A stretch of 64,000 bases of DNA from assembly GCA_025201765.1 (NCBI GenBank), contig MU623343.1, positions 310,001 through 374,000 on the forward strand, written 5' to 3'. Position 1 is the stretch's first letter, and every line of letters starts with the position of its first letter. This document shows positions 35,101 through 46,237 of the stretch, in pieces. This DNA is from Daldinia sp. FL1419. Its lineage: Eukaryota; Ascomycota; Sordariomycetes; Xylariales; Hypoxylaceae. The position numbers and the translations under genes are program-made. Below the pieces are notes generated by a model, which made no database searches, was not told where the DNA came from, and worked only from the letters and a program-made list of their open reading frames with translations.

Positions 35101-36826
35101 GCTATTTGCTGAGATTGAAAACTACCTTGGTACTGATATAGAATGGTTTTAGTTTCGCGATCTAAATAAAACACTTAAATGACTTTATGAGTTACCAGTT
35201 CTCTTTATTATACCTAAGGTTAGGTAATTATCATAAACTTATGATGGGTAAGTCAAGATGCGAGTGGACTGCTTGGCTGCTTGGTTGCTTAGCAGCTTGG
35301 CAGGGCTTAGAAGGATCGCGGCAGTGCCACTTTCGTGCGGCATACGGCTGCCTCATCTGTACGGTAATGCTGTGCTATTTATATCCTTGGTTGAATGCGG
35401 CTGGGATAATACCCTTACCTAGGTTAGATACCTAAATACTAGAAGCATAATACTAGAAGCATAGCTGCTAGGGCTACCTAGCAACGTAACCTTACACATA
35501 TTCGTTATACTCGAATGGATCTACGCGCACGATCCGTGAATTGTACTTACACAGTAGAGAGCTAGGTTCAGTATGGATCCACATAAGCCTAGGTTAGAAC
35601 GATGGGTATTTTCAATGCACTATGTACGCTCGTGAACTCCTATACACACCTACTACCTTGGTAGGTAGGTATAGAATTCTTCGCTATATAATCATATTGT
35701 CTGAGAAGCTTTCGGGCTTGTTTCTCGATATGTATGGATATCGCGTGAGATGCTGCCTAATATTTCAGTTAGATACTATAGAGCCCGTCGTAGTTACTCA
35801 TTAGGTACTTAATAAGGAATTGACTGAAAAGGTAATCATTGTCGTCACAGAACGCGTCTTTCTCTTAGATTCACTTGTAACGAGGTTTCCATTCTCCTTG
35901 GCACACGGGCGTCTCGGATAGTCCAAGTAGACCTGTTCCGGCGGGTGGAAGTAGTTCCGACGGAAAGCTTTCGTCCATCGTCGTCTTCGTCTTGTATATA
36001 TGACAGAAGCTGCACCAGTCTTCGGTGCCTCCCGCTACGCATCATGGTAGCCAAGCCATACATTGTAATTGTCGCTACTGTGAGCATAACGGCCTGAAAT
36101 AGGGGAATAAGCATGGTGATAGCAGTTAGTGTGATAAATAAGATGTAAATTAAGAGGAATTCAGCCCATCGTCGGGTACGTGGATGAGGAATGATTTCTT
36201 AATATATGGCTTTTCTGGGTTGACATGGGAGTTTAAACATAATCCGCACGAAGACGTTGGAAGCTTCCAACGACGGACATAGTTAGGTACTTATACCTTC
36301 TAGAAAGTTGCGTCCTTGATAGTGCCTACCTTAGGCGGCCTACCAAGAGAGAGTAGCCGAAACCCTTTTATTTACCTGGGGGGCGATATGTACCCAAGGT
36401 ATTGAATATAAGAGCACATAGGTTTAATACTATTAATATATCTGAGTAGCGTGAGAATTGGCGTTTAAGAAGTAAAATAAGAACTGAGCTGTGCCTTAGG
36501 TGATGCCCAACACCATGTCACGATCTAGAGTATAAAATGAGTTATTTAAAATACAAATGCACTGTAGGAGATAGATTTCCATGCTTGAAATATCAGAGAG
36601 GATATAGAGTATCCTATGATGGTTGTTACAATGGTTGCTAGGAGATACCTTACGATGGTAGAAAGGTTAGGTTAATAGACACCTACCTACCTACCTAGGT
36701 TAGGTATTGTGTAGCTTAGGGTTTCAGTTTAACCTAGGTAGGTTAGCGGGTTGGGGATAATTACGTAACACGCTCACGGAGGTCAGTCTTGTATATAGTA
36801 ACTAAAAATCGAGCGATTTTCAACAA
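35101..36826. other. intergenic region with one weak small ORF
   Basis: About 1.7 kb between the ankyrin gene start and tRNA-Glu. It is rich in TAGGT/ACCTA words (35205-35225, 35415-35430, 36685-36745). The only frame worth noting is 36114-35845, listed separately. Confidence 0.5.
35845..36114 (-). CDS. possible small membrane protein, doubtful
   Basis: An ATG-initiated frame of 89 codons. The N terminus is a good hydrophobic helix (LFQAVMLTVATITMYGLATM), followed by a very basic, Arg-rich segment (RSGRHRRLVQLL ... TRRNRSTWTIRDARVPRR). The pattern of one membrane helix followed by a positively charged tail could be a genuine short protein. No family is known to me, and length alone does not exclude chance. 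Confidence 0.25.
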   Translation of the reverse strand: MLIPLFQAVMLTVATITMYGLATMMRSGRHRRLVQLLSYIQDEDDDGRKLSVGTTSTRRNRSTWTIRDARVPRRMETSLQVNLRERRVL

Positions 36827-36918
36827 TCCGAATTGGTGTAGTGGCTAACATTTGACGCTCTCAAGATTATAATATCTTAGGAACCGTCAAGCCCGGGGTT
36901 CGATTCCCCGATTCGGAG
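36827..36918 (+). tRNA. tRNA-Glu (CTC) with intron
   Basis: The acceptor arms TCCGAAT/ATTCGGA pair perfectly. The D arm is GTGTAGTGGCTAACAT, the anticodon stem TGACG/CGTCA, and the T arm CGGGGTTCGATTCCCCG. The anticodon CTC is at 36860-36862. A 20-nt intron (36864-36883) interrupts the loop one base after the anticodon, the canonical position. The internal A and B boxes are intact. Confidence 0.93.
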
Positions 36919-36924
36919 TTTCTC

Positions 36925-36931
36925 TTTTTTT
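36925..36931 (+). terminator. RNA polymerase III terminator of tRNA-Glu
   Basis: A run of seven T seven bases after the tRNA 3' end. Confidence 0.8.
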
Positions 36932-37377
36932 AATTTAACCTACCGCTTCCCTCAAGGAAGTGTTATATTATCTTTTGCATAATCTCTTTCCGCCTATTAG
37001 TTGGGTGAGGAGAGGTCTCATCTGTTTATCCTGATATCCGCGTTGCACATTGGATGGCTACCCACGTAATCTGTGTCTCTATTGTACCTATGCTCGACCT
37101 TACGGGAAGTAACGGTATAATCTGGACTACATTAAAATATTATCAGTAGTAGCTAGAATATGCCCCCTTTGTTGGAATTTAAATTTAATGAGTGTCCTAA
37201 GCCCGAGCCCAAGGTAGGGAGGGAGGGAAACAAAGACAACGAAGCTTATGATGTCGCAAATCCAAATAGCTATTGTATTCCTTGATATCATTAAATAGGT
37301 CTAGTAGGAACCTAACGCCGGCGCTATAACATTAAAACACACGAGCTCATCGCAATGGTTCAGCCATGTCGGCTCGA
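36932..37377. other. intergenic region downstream of tRNA-Glu
   Basis: About 450 bp with a GGGAGGGAGGG tract near 37217 and nothing coding that can be supported. It includes the terminator region of the ELYS-like gene. Confidence 0.6.
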
Positions 37378-38365
37378 TCATATTTGGACACGCCCGCCAA
37401 TTCCTGTCTTGACGCCTTCGAGAACGACAGCCCAAGTACCTGCTTCGCCTCCGAACCCAGCATGACCCGCAGCAATCCGACGCATAAGAAGCGTATCCTT
37501 TGCGATGGCTAGCCTCTTCCCCTCGCTGCTCTCCAAACATTCCTTAAACCACTGCTCTTCCTGAGCGTCGAACGGCAAGCTAGTCAAATCGAGCGCTCTT
37601 TCGGCCGATTCGTCATCATGAGCGGACTCTAGTACGGATAGAACAAGACGCTGGAACAGTTGTCGACGCATGAACTCGGCATGCGATCGTGAAAATTGGA
37701 AGGCATCAATGACACTCGATCGTGCGAGGGCATTAAATAACAATTCCAATGCCGGGGATGATTGGATAATAGGCTGAACTGTATGATAGTAGGCTAGAGG
37801 AAGACTGTAGTCGCCGTCCTTGGCGTTGCGCACGAGGACGGTGATGATATCGTCGACGAAATCGGGTTGGAGCGAGGGGTGTGTAAGATATTGTAACGCG
37901 AGATCGAATGCCAGTGCGTCCATATGCCACAACCCCTTCATAAAGATCCTATATTTCTTCGGCATACTAGTACGCTGGGCGTGGGCTTCAGCTCGGCTGG
38001 ATCCATTTCGATCGTCAACGTCAAGCAGGAGATAATAGATCACAGAGAGCTTATGGTGAAGAGTAGCGCTCTTGCTGTCGCATATTTGGCTGTACAATTG
38101 TCGGAGGGCATCACCATTTTTAGGAGGGTAGTGGCTAGTAGCTATACGTAGAAACGAGATTAGTTCTAAGCTAGCATATAATAAATACTAAGGGTTAAGA
38201 CAACTATTAACCTTTCGATAGGTTCAGAGCTTTCATTACTCGATCAATAAACAGGGAGCCTTCAAGACTTTTGCGAGAGGCTTCAAGGTGTTGGACAACT
38301 TTGCGATCATAAGGAAAGGGATCTATAGGACCGAAAATACGGTCGAATCTAGTGGAATCAAGCAT
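37378..38365 (-). CDS. ELYS-like nucleoporin-domain protein
   Basis: Two exons, 38365-38212 and 38141-37378, joined in phase 1 (GTTAAT...TATAG), give 305 aa. The start MLDSTRFDRIFGPIDPFPYD followed by a helical RKSLEGSLFIDRVMKAL is the usual opening of fungal ELYS-domain proteins. Exon 2 gives the all-helical ELYS domain (LHHKLSVIYYLLLDV, FMKGLWHMDALAFDLALQYL, TVQPIIQSSPALELLFNALA). In animals ELYS recruits the Nup107-160 complex to chromatin; in fungi the short homologue is a nuclear-pore outer-ring subunit. The frame stays open well upstream of the ATG, with a run of Ser codons, but without another ATG. The gene is divergent from SMC4. Confidence 0.82.
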
Positions 38366-39007
38366 TTTGAGGATACGGAAAAGGCTCAAATAATAATCAA
38401 GTTTTTTAGATGGAATGGCGCAATGCGCATGTAAATATTCGATATGGCTACAATCCGGACCGGAGTTGGAGCTGGAGCTGGAGCTGGAGCTTGGGGGGTA
38501 AAAGCGTAAAATGTCAAGATGCGCCGGGAATTTGTCGGTTATGATGTTTTGGATGCTTAAGGAAATTGTTTTGGGAAATCGTACCGCGTTTTGGCAGCTG
38601 CTGAAAAGGAACCACGACGCGCGCTATCGATTGGTACATTCGCTTAATAACAATACAGGTAGCTCCTTAGGCACTTAAATTCCGGTGATTGTAACGATTT
38701 GTAGCGTCTTGATTGTGGTGGGGTTCTGGAAGGTTTGTGGGGGACTAGTTATGTAAGTTGTTTTTGTTTACTTTCCTACCCGAGACATGGCAGGGTGGGC
38801 ACCTGATTTATTCCGCCCGCTATCAATTATCAATATCAATTTAGCAGTCAATCAACTATTTTCACAGCGGCAACACTTTGCCGACAACATCGACAGCATC
38901 GGCAACCACGACAACCACGATAACTACCCGAAATATTTATAAAATTGGGATTATACGTGACCCTAATAACCAACTCCTACCTCTCTAATAACTATACTTG
39001 ACCAGCA
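38366..39007. promoter_or_regulatory. divergent promoter of ELYS-like gene and SMC4
   Basis: 642 bp between two start codons. It contains a GGAGCT hexanucleotide repeat (38464-38493). Near SMC4 there is a CAACACTTTGCCGACAACAT/CGACAACCACGACAACCACG-like CA-rich stretch (38870-38930), typical of a fungal 5' leader. Confidence 0.5.
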
Positions 39008-42000
39008 ATGTCTTCAAGGCCGACTCGTCGTGCCGCTGCGGCACGACGCACTGCTATCATTGAATCGGATGACGAAGAAGACGAGGTCGCAAACACTTCC
39101 AGAAGAATAAAGGAAGAGGAGAGTGAAGAAGAATTTGCTCCTGAGACATCAACTGCTAGAACCTCGCGCCGTCAAACTCAGAGCCGAAGAAAGTCTGCGG
39201 TGCCTGCGACACCGCGCGGAGGCCGACCAAGGAAGAGTGCCAGCGTCGCTGTTGAGCCATCCATCGATGAGACTCAGATACCCGAAGCCGAACAGACCAA
39301 CCTTGCTGCATCCATTCTTAGCCCGGAGCCAACTCCTAATAAAGCTACCCCGAGGAAACGGAAGAGTGTAGCACCGCGAAAGGTTGTTAAAGAGCTTACA
39401 CCTGTCAAGGAGAATATACCCGAGTCTACGCCTGCTAAACCGCCTCACGCACCGTCGCCCCATGCACCGTCACCAAATGCGCCATCGCCCTCTCGTCCTG
39501 ATGATCCACCCGAATCCCGTGGCACGCCCCTGGCTGATATCACTTCCCAGGGCGCGAACGAGCGACAACAGTCTCCGGACGAGACCGCCACTCAGGTTAA
39601 ACCTATTCACGCGATGGATACTATTCTAGAAAGACCCATGGATATTGTGCTGAAGTCGCGTAAGATGGCAGTGCCCGTAGTTGAAGATACAGGCCCCAAA
39701 GCTCGTATCGTTATCACATACCTGATCTTGACCAACTTCAAGAGTTACGCCGGAAGACAAGAGGTTGGCCCATTCCATTCCTCCTTTTCTTCCGTAGTAG
39801 GACCCAATGGTTCCGGGAAATCGAATGTTATCGACTCGCTTCTTTTCGTCTTTGGATTTAGGGCAAGCAAGATGCGACAAGGCAAAGTATCTGCTTTGAT
39901 TCATAACTCTGCGGCTTACCCGAACCTGGATCACTGCGAGGTGGCTGTTCACTTTCAGGAAGTCATGGACCTGGTTAGTTCCTTACGTTGTAATATTATA
40001 TGAGAATGGCATGCTGACTTGACTTCTAGCCCGGCGGTGGAACGGAAGTCATTCCCAATTCCCAACTTGTCATTTCGAGAAAAGCATTCAAAAATAACTC
40101 GAGTAAATACTACATAAACGGAAGCGAGTCCAATTTTACAACCGTGACTACTCTCCTACGCGACCGCGGAATTGATCTCGACCATAAGCGTTTCCTTATT
40201 TTACAGGGTGAGGTCGAGTCAATTGCCCAGATGAAAGCCAAGGCTGGTAACGAACACGAAGATGGTCTATTAGAATATCTAGAAGATATCATTGGCACTT
40301 CCAAGTATAAGACGCCCATTGAAGAGGCAGCCGCAGAAGTAGAAACTCTTAATGAAGTGTGTATGGAAAAGAACGGTCGCGTTCAACACGTTGAAAAGGA
40401 GAAGAACAGTCTCGAGGACAAGAAGAATAAAGCTTTGGCCTTTATCCGAGATGAAAACGAGCTGGTTCTGAAGCAATCAGCACTTTATCAGCTATATATT
40501 AGCGAGTGCAATAATAACGTCAGCGTAACTGATGAGGCGATCAATCAGATGCAATCTCAGCTTGACGCTGAGTTGGAAAAACACCAGGGTGGCGAACAAG
40601 TTATCAAAGAGTTGCAAAAAGCTTATGCCAAGGGATCCAAAGAGTTTGAGGCTCAGGAAAAGCATGTTCAGGCGCTCGTCAAGGAAGCCTCTAAATTCGA
40701 ACAAGAAAGAGTTAAATTCGACGAAAAACGAAAATTCTTGAGTGATAAGCAGAAGAAACTCGAAAAGACTATCGCGAATGCCGAAAAGTCCGCAGCGGAA
40801 GCCGAGGAGACTGCTGAGCAATGTACCGAAGAGATCGCTTCACGCGCCGAAGAGATCGCAATTCTTGAACAGCGTATGCGGGAAGAGGAGGCCGAACTTG
40901 CAACGATACGAGATAGTCTGAAAGGCAAGACACAAGGCTTTTCTGACCAAATTGCTGCTAAACAAAAATCCCTCGAGCCTTGGAAGGAAAAGATCAACCA
41001 AAAACAGTCGGCTATCGCCGTCGCCGAATCTGAAATGGCTATTCTCGAAGAAAAGGCCAACGCCGGCGCAGTTGCACTCGAGGAAATGCAGGCAAAAATT
41101 GCTAATATCGAAGAAGCCCGAAAAGCTAAACTCGTGGAACTTAAGGAGTGTCAAACCGAGAAGGCAAAGCTAGAGAAAGAAGCAAAGAAGGTGACGGCCG
41201 ACCTCGAAAGTCTGGTCCAAATGGAGCCCAAAGCTCGAGCAAAAGTTTCGAACGCTCGGCAAAAGGCAGAAGAAGCGCGATCAAGCCTTTCCCAGACACA
41301 AACACGGGGCAATGTGCTTACCGCGCTAATGCGAATGAGGGAATCTGGACGAATAGACGGCTTTCACGGTCGCCTCGGTAACTTGGGTACGATCGATGAG
41401 AAGTACGATGTGGCCATTTCTACGGCTTGTCCTTCGCTTGACAGCTTCGTCACCGACACTGTAGAAGCCAGTCAGCAGTGTATTGAGTATCTTCGAAAGA
41501 CCAACCTCGGACGAGGTCGGTTCATATGCTTAGATAGGCTTCGTACACTCGATCTCCAGCCAATTCAAACACCCGAGAATGCGCCGCGATTATTCGATCT
41601 CGTCAAGGCCAAAGAAGACAAATTCCGTCCCGCTTTCTATCACTCGCTGCAAAATACTCTGGTCGCCAAAGATCTAGCTCAGGCTAATAGAATTGCCTAT
41701 GGCGCCAAGAGGTGGCGTGTGGTCACACTCGATGGAGAGCTCATTGACACGAGCGGTACTATGTCCGGTGGTGGAAATACTGCTAAGAGAGGTCTGATGT
41801 CGAGCAAGCTTGTAGCTGATACGACTAAGGAGCAAGTCACTAAGCTTGAGAATGACCGTGACGCTATCGAGCAGCAATTTCAAGAATTTCAAGAACACCA
41901 ACGGGAACTCGAGTCGCGCTTGAGGTATCTGAAAGATCAGATTCCACAATTGGATACTAAGATGCAAAAGATTGGCCTAGAGATTCAAAGTGCCGAGAAG

Positions 42001-43697
42001 AACCTCGTGGACTCCCAACGACGCATCAAGGAACTGGGTAAGGAGCACCAGCCGTCACAATCCGACGATAATAGAGTTGCTGTGCTACAAAAGGAGATTT
42101 CTAAGCTAAACAAGGAGGTGTCGAAGCTCCATGCCGAAACTGAGGGTGTAGAGGCAGAGATTAAAGAGCTTCAAGACAAGATCATGGAAGTTGGTGGAGA
42201 GAAACTTCGTGCTCAGCGCGCAAAGGTCGATGCTATCAAGGAAGAAATCGCTTCCCACAATGAGGAAACGTCAAATGCCGAGGTGAAGAAGGCAAAGGCG
42301 GAAAAGTCCAAAGCAAAGCTTGAGAAAGATCACGCCAAGGCCACCAAAGAGCTGGACGCTGCAATACGCGATCTCGAAAAACTAGAGGAAGAAGTGGAGA
42401 ACCAAGGTACCAAGTCTGAATCTTTGAACGCTCGTGTTGAAGAAGCAGAAGAAGAGTTGGCAGAAAAGAAAAAGCAACTGTCTACGCTAAAATCTGAACT
42501 GGATGAGAGGACATCGCAACTCAACGAAACACGCGCGGTCGAGATAGAGATGCGCAATAAATTAGAAGAGAACCAGAAGGTTCTCGTGGAAAATCAGAAG
42601 CGTCTGCGTTACTGGGATGAGAAGTTGAGCAAACTCGTTCTTCAAAACGTCAGCGATCTGAGCGGACCACCGAAAGCTAAGTCGGCAACCAAGAAACCGA
42701 CCAGACAAGGGGGCAAAGAAGCAGCGAAAGGCGATGAAGAACAGGAGGAAGAACGGCCCGACCAACAGGAAGAAGAAGAGCAGGACCAGGAGGAGGAGGA
42801 GCAGGAGGAGGAAGGAGAGCAGGAGCAACAACCCGAGGAGCTTCCACGATTCACGGAGGATGAGTTGCAGGATATGGATAAAAATAAACTGAAGGCCGAG
42901 ATCGCCGCGCTCGAAGAAAAGACGCAAAATGTCAACGTGGACGTTAGTGTCCTATCAGAATACCGTCGCCGAGTCGAGGAGCACGCAGCTCGGTCTTCTG
43001 ATTTGGCAAGTGCCGTTCAGCAACGCGATGCCGCTAAGAAGCGTTGCGACGACTTACGCCGACTAAGGCTGGAGGGTTTCATGGAAGGCTTCAGCATTAT
43101 CTCTCTCCGACTTAAGGAGATGTACCAGATGATCACGATGGGTGGTAACGCTGAGCTGGAGCTTGTCGACAGTTTGGACCCCTTCAGCGAAGGTATCTTG
43201 TTCTCTGTCATGCCACCGAAGAAAAGCTGGAAGAATATCAGCAACCTCAGTGGTGGTGAAAAGACGTTGTCCAGTCTTGCGCTGGTATTTGCCCTCCACC
43301 ATTACAAGCCGACGCCTCTATACGTCATGGACGAGATCGACGCCGCCCTAGATTTCCGGAACGTAAGTAATCCCCCCTCGGCTTTTCTAACCCCAATTAC
43401 ATCTCACAGAATATTCGCTAACAGAATTACAAATAGGTATCCATCGTGGCCAACTACATCAAGGAGCGTACCAAGAACGCGCAGTTTGTAGTCATCTCGC
43501 TGCGTAACAACATGTTTGAGCTCGCGGCTCGACTAGTGGGTGTGTACAAAGTTAACCACATGACCAAGAGCGTAACAATCGAGAATCACGATTTTATCGA
43601 TCGTGCTGCGGTAGCAAAGCGGCAGCAACAGCAGCAACAGCAGCAGCTACAACAACAACGGCAACGCCAACAAGAGAAACAACAGGCTGCAAATTAG
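39008..43697 (+). CDS. smc4: condensin subunit SMC4
   Basis: Exons 39008-39973, 40030-43362 and 43437-43697 give 1519 aa. Residues 1-230 form a basic, Pro/Ser-rich extension with a HAPSPHAPSPNAPSP repeat. The Walker A motif GPNGSGKS is at 265-272. Two long coiled coils flank a hinge near residues 750-850 (SGRIDGFHGRLGNLGTIDEKY). The ABC signature NLSGGEKTLSSLALVF (about 1394) and Walker B PLYVMDEIDAALDFRN (about 1417) follow; the last exon begins VSIVANYIKERTKNAQF. The ALDFRN and VGVYKVNHMTKSV stretches distinguish SMC4 from SMC1-3. With SMC2 and the non-SMC subunits it forms condensin, which compacts chromosomes. Oddities are a long Glu/Gln insertion in the second coiled coil (42733-42840) and a glutamine-rich C-terminal tail, both low-complexity and probably variable. 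Confidence 0.96.
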
Positions 43698-44263
43698 GGA
43701 TACAATTGACGCATAGATGGCTCCAATTAGATTGCGTACGATATTTATCGCTCGTGTAATGAACGCCTAGCGCGCAGGGCGCGGAGTGCAATGGGCTCAT
43801 GATGTTTAGGTTAACGGACCACGCAATGTCTATTGCGGATTTGATGATTGGTGGGCACGTAATGATACGAATATCCAAATGTTCGCTTGAGCGAAGCTTG
43901 TTTGGAATATGAATATACGCTTTGATTGTACTATGCATTCGATCTCTACCACATCATTCCCAGTGAGTAACTACCTAACGTAGGTTAAGGATCTTTATGA
44001 AATATACCTTGACTACCGTAGTTTATGTTTTATAACCCTCGAAGTTGATACAGCCTAAGGAACCAAGCGTAACCGCCGTCTGTCCGTGCTATATGTGCGT
44101 TGTCTGTCACATGGCCTCGGAGGTTGTATGTACATAGTATTATATTAGTAGTACCTTTACCCAGCCCCTAAATGGACGGGCTAGGAAGCTATATAAGGGC
44201 TAACTGCCAAACCAATTAGCCAGTGAAGTAGTAGCAACTAGCTAAGCTTCCCCACCCCTCAAA
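43698..44263. other. intergenic region
   Basis: About 560 bp between SMC4 and tRNA-Ala. It holds the SMC4 3' region and nothing coding. Confidence 0.6.
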
Positions 44264-44335
44264 GGGCGTGTAACTCAGTGGTAGAGTGCTCGCTTCGCAT
44301 GCGAGAAGTCCAGGGTTCGACTCCCTGCTCGTCCA
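44264..44335 (+). tRNA. tRNA-Ala (CGC)
   Basis: Intronless. Acceptor GGGCGTG with CTCGTCC (one wobble, one T-T mismatch), D arm ACTCAGTGGTAGAGT, anticodon stem CTCGC/GCGAG around loop TTCGCAT, T arm CAGGGTTCGACTCCCTG and discriminator A. Anticodon CGC gives alanine. A T7 run directly after the 3' end (44336-44342) is the Pol III terminator. Confidence 0.94.
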
Positions 44336-44342
44336 TTTTTTG

Positions 44343-44938
44343 CTGTTTGCTTCTTACTGCAACATAATTGCAGTAATTCTTGCGCATTCTTTTTTCGCCA
44401 CCTGACGGAATGAGGACAGGACATTACATATTAACACATTATACTGACTGCCCTACCGTCTTTATAATCCTAGTATTTATTTGCCTAGGCAGGTAGTTGT
44501 CGAACTTTGCCATAATTTTATCGCGTGTTTATTTTCCGGTTTAAAATACTATCGTCGTAGGCAGTTAAACTTGTTATAGGGGGTTAGAAGGTAGTGTAGT
44601 ATGGTACCTTCAGGATACGCTAATTACGGAGTTTACTACATCACCAAAGCTGCAACCCTTTGCGATATTCAAATAAGGGCAACTAGAGAGTGCAGTTTCA
44701 CTCTGTCAATTGTTTAGGAGCGAGAACCAATCAAGTCACACAAGGCAAGAACCCCAATTGTGCGCAATTAACATAAAGCATTTGTTTTACTTCATGGCAA
44801 TATGACTTGATTCATCAGTCATTATCTGAGGTAATAATCGTACCGAAAACCGTTTTTCATGCAAGTGAAACCATTTCCGATGACCAGATTCATCGTCCCA
44901 GACCCTTAATCACTCCCCTGGACACCGAAACGAAGCAT
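44343..44938. other. intergenic region
   Basis: About 600 bp between tRNA-Ala and the 3' end of RPS26; no gene seen. Confidence 0.6.
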
Positions 44939-45516
44939 TTAGGCAACCTTGGCAGTCTGGGTGGGAGTCACCTTCTTGCCATCCTTGTTGTAGCGCACAC
45001 GCGGGGGAGGGGCTCGGTTGCGTCGGCCAACACGCGATCGGACACTATAGATGGGTTTGTTAGCGGATTATGGTTCGAGGTCGGGAAAAGGGGGGAGGAA
45101 TAGAGGAAATTTCTCGTTCGAGGTTCAACCAAGGCTCATCTCAGGCGCATACGCTGCCCTCAGATGAGCGCGTAGTCGGTCTCCTAACGGGACGACGTAC
45201 CGGACAATCTTGCCGTGGATAGCGCAAGAGACACAGTACTGCAGCTTGAGGTACATCTTGGGAACCGTGTACTCAGCGAAGACGGATGCGTCCGAGATAT
45301 CACCTGCGAACAAAATCTGATTAGTTTGAAGCTTTAATGGTTCGGGGGAGGGGGAATTGACGTACGGATAGCAGCAGATTCAACCATGTTACGAATGGTG
45401 AAGCGCTTGATCGCCTTATCCTTGGGGGTGCATCGCGAGCAGTTGCTGCATCGGATGGGCTTGACGTGGCCGCGGCCCTTCTTGTTGCGGCCGTTGTTCT
45501 TTCTCTTCTTGACCAT
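44939..45516 (-). CDS. rps26: 40S ribosomal protein S26 (eS26)
   Basis: Three exons, 45516-45366, 45303-45201 and 45044-44939, total 119 aa, exactly the eukaryotic S26 size. The protein begins MVKKRKNNGRNKKGRGHVK. It has the zinc-binding CSNC...CVSC cysteines split between exons 1 and 2, and ends RNRAPPPRVRYNKDGKKVTP (exon 3). Both introns have GTACGT donors. eS26 sits at the mRNA exit channel of the small subunit. A further intron in the 5' leader (45608-45540, GTACGT...TTGCAG with a long pyrimidine tract) is likely, because splicing places a short leader directly before the ATG. The gene is divergent from the ubiquitin-S27a gene, so two small-subunit protein genes share one promoter region. 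Confidence 0.96.
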
Positions 45517-45539
45517 GGTGACGGTGTTCTGTTATTGTC

Positions 45540-45608
45540 CTGCAATATTAGAACTGTGTATTGACAAAAAAAAAAAAAAAACCAAGACAAGAGAAGGGTT
45601 TCACGTAC
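45540..45608 (-). other. probable 5'-UTR intron of RPS26
   Basis: Donor GTACGT at 45608, a 16-nt T tract (on the minus strand) and acceptor TTGCAG at 45540, ending 23 bp before the start codon. The donor is identical to those of the two coding introns of the gene. Confidence 0.6.
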
Positions 45609-45769
45609 GGGACTTTCTGGTTGGGAGTTGTCGAAAAGAGAAAGTTGGCTGGTGGATTTGGTCAAGATTGTTTTCAGTGTTGAAATTGGTGTGCGGAACT
45701 TTGTCTAGCTCCAAAAATCAATTAGAGGCTACTGTAGGTAGTCCCACTCCACAAGAGAAATGAATTGAG

Positions 45770-45777
45770 CCAATCAG
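45770..45777 (+). promoter_or_regulatory. CCAAT box between RPS26 and ubiquitin-S27a
   Basis: CCAATCAG, the core bound by the HAP/CBC complex in fungi, in the shared divergent promoter. Confidence 0.45.
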
Positions 45778-45849
45778 AGTGGATAGGTCCTTCTGGAGGG
45801 GCACAATCAACTTATCGCAATCAAGTTCCAACAGGGCAAGCGGGTCAAT

Positions 45850-45864
45850 AAACCCTAGCACGTG
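45850..45864 (+). promoter_or_regulatory. Tbf1-like and Cbf1-like sites in ribosomal gene promoter
   Basis: AAACCCTA (reverse of TAGGGTTT, the Tbf1-type telomere-repeat motif) lies one base before CACGTG (an E-box bound by Cbf1), midway between two ribosomal protein genes. Tbf1 and Cbf1 are known regulators of ribosomal protein genes in several ascomycetes. Confidence 0.5.
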
Positions 45865-46237
45865 ACTTTACCGGATATTCAGATCGCATTACCTAAGCGC
45901 ATTTTTCGAGGACCCACCACACCACCGAATTGTACATCCATAACTTTTCGTGGTTCCCAACTCCCCTCCTACTTTTTTTTCCATCCCCAAACCAAAACTT
46001 ACCCTCTGGTTGCTTAGGACGGCAATAGCGATATTGTCTAGGTACGTCTAATTCCATCACGGGTGCCCCCGTTCCTATTGTCATTATGAATACTATTTTC
46101 CCTTTTGCGATGCCATTTACGATGCTATTTACGCTGCTACGTATTTAATTGCGTTGCTGCAGCGCTTGGCCGCATCGCGAACAACCCTCCGCCTTCTCAC
46201 GTAGTAGCATCTCGTCTCTAACATTCAGCAGGCAATC

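Noticed and set aside
36700..36735. TTAGGG-like words suggesting telomeric DNA
   Set aside because: Only one GCTTAGGGTTT occurrence among TAGGT words, with no tandem array.
39626..42935. Long minus-strand frames across SMC4
   Set aside because: Antisense shadows of a coiled-coil gene, rich in Leu/Phe/Ser because the sense strand is rich in Glu/Lys codons.
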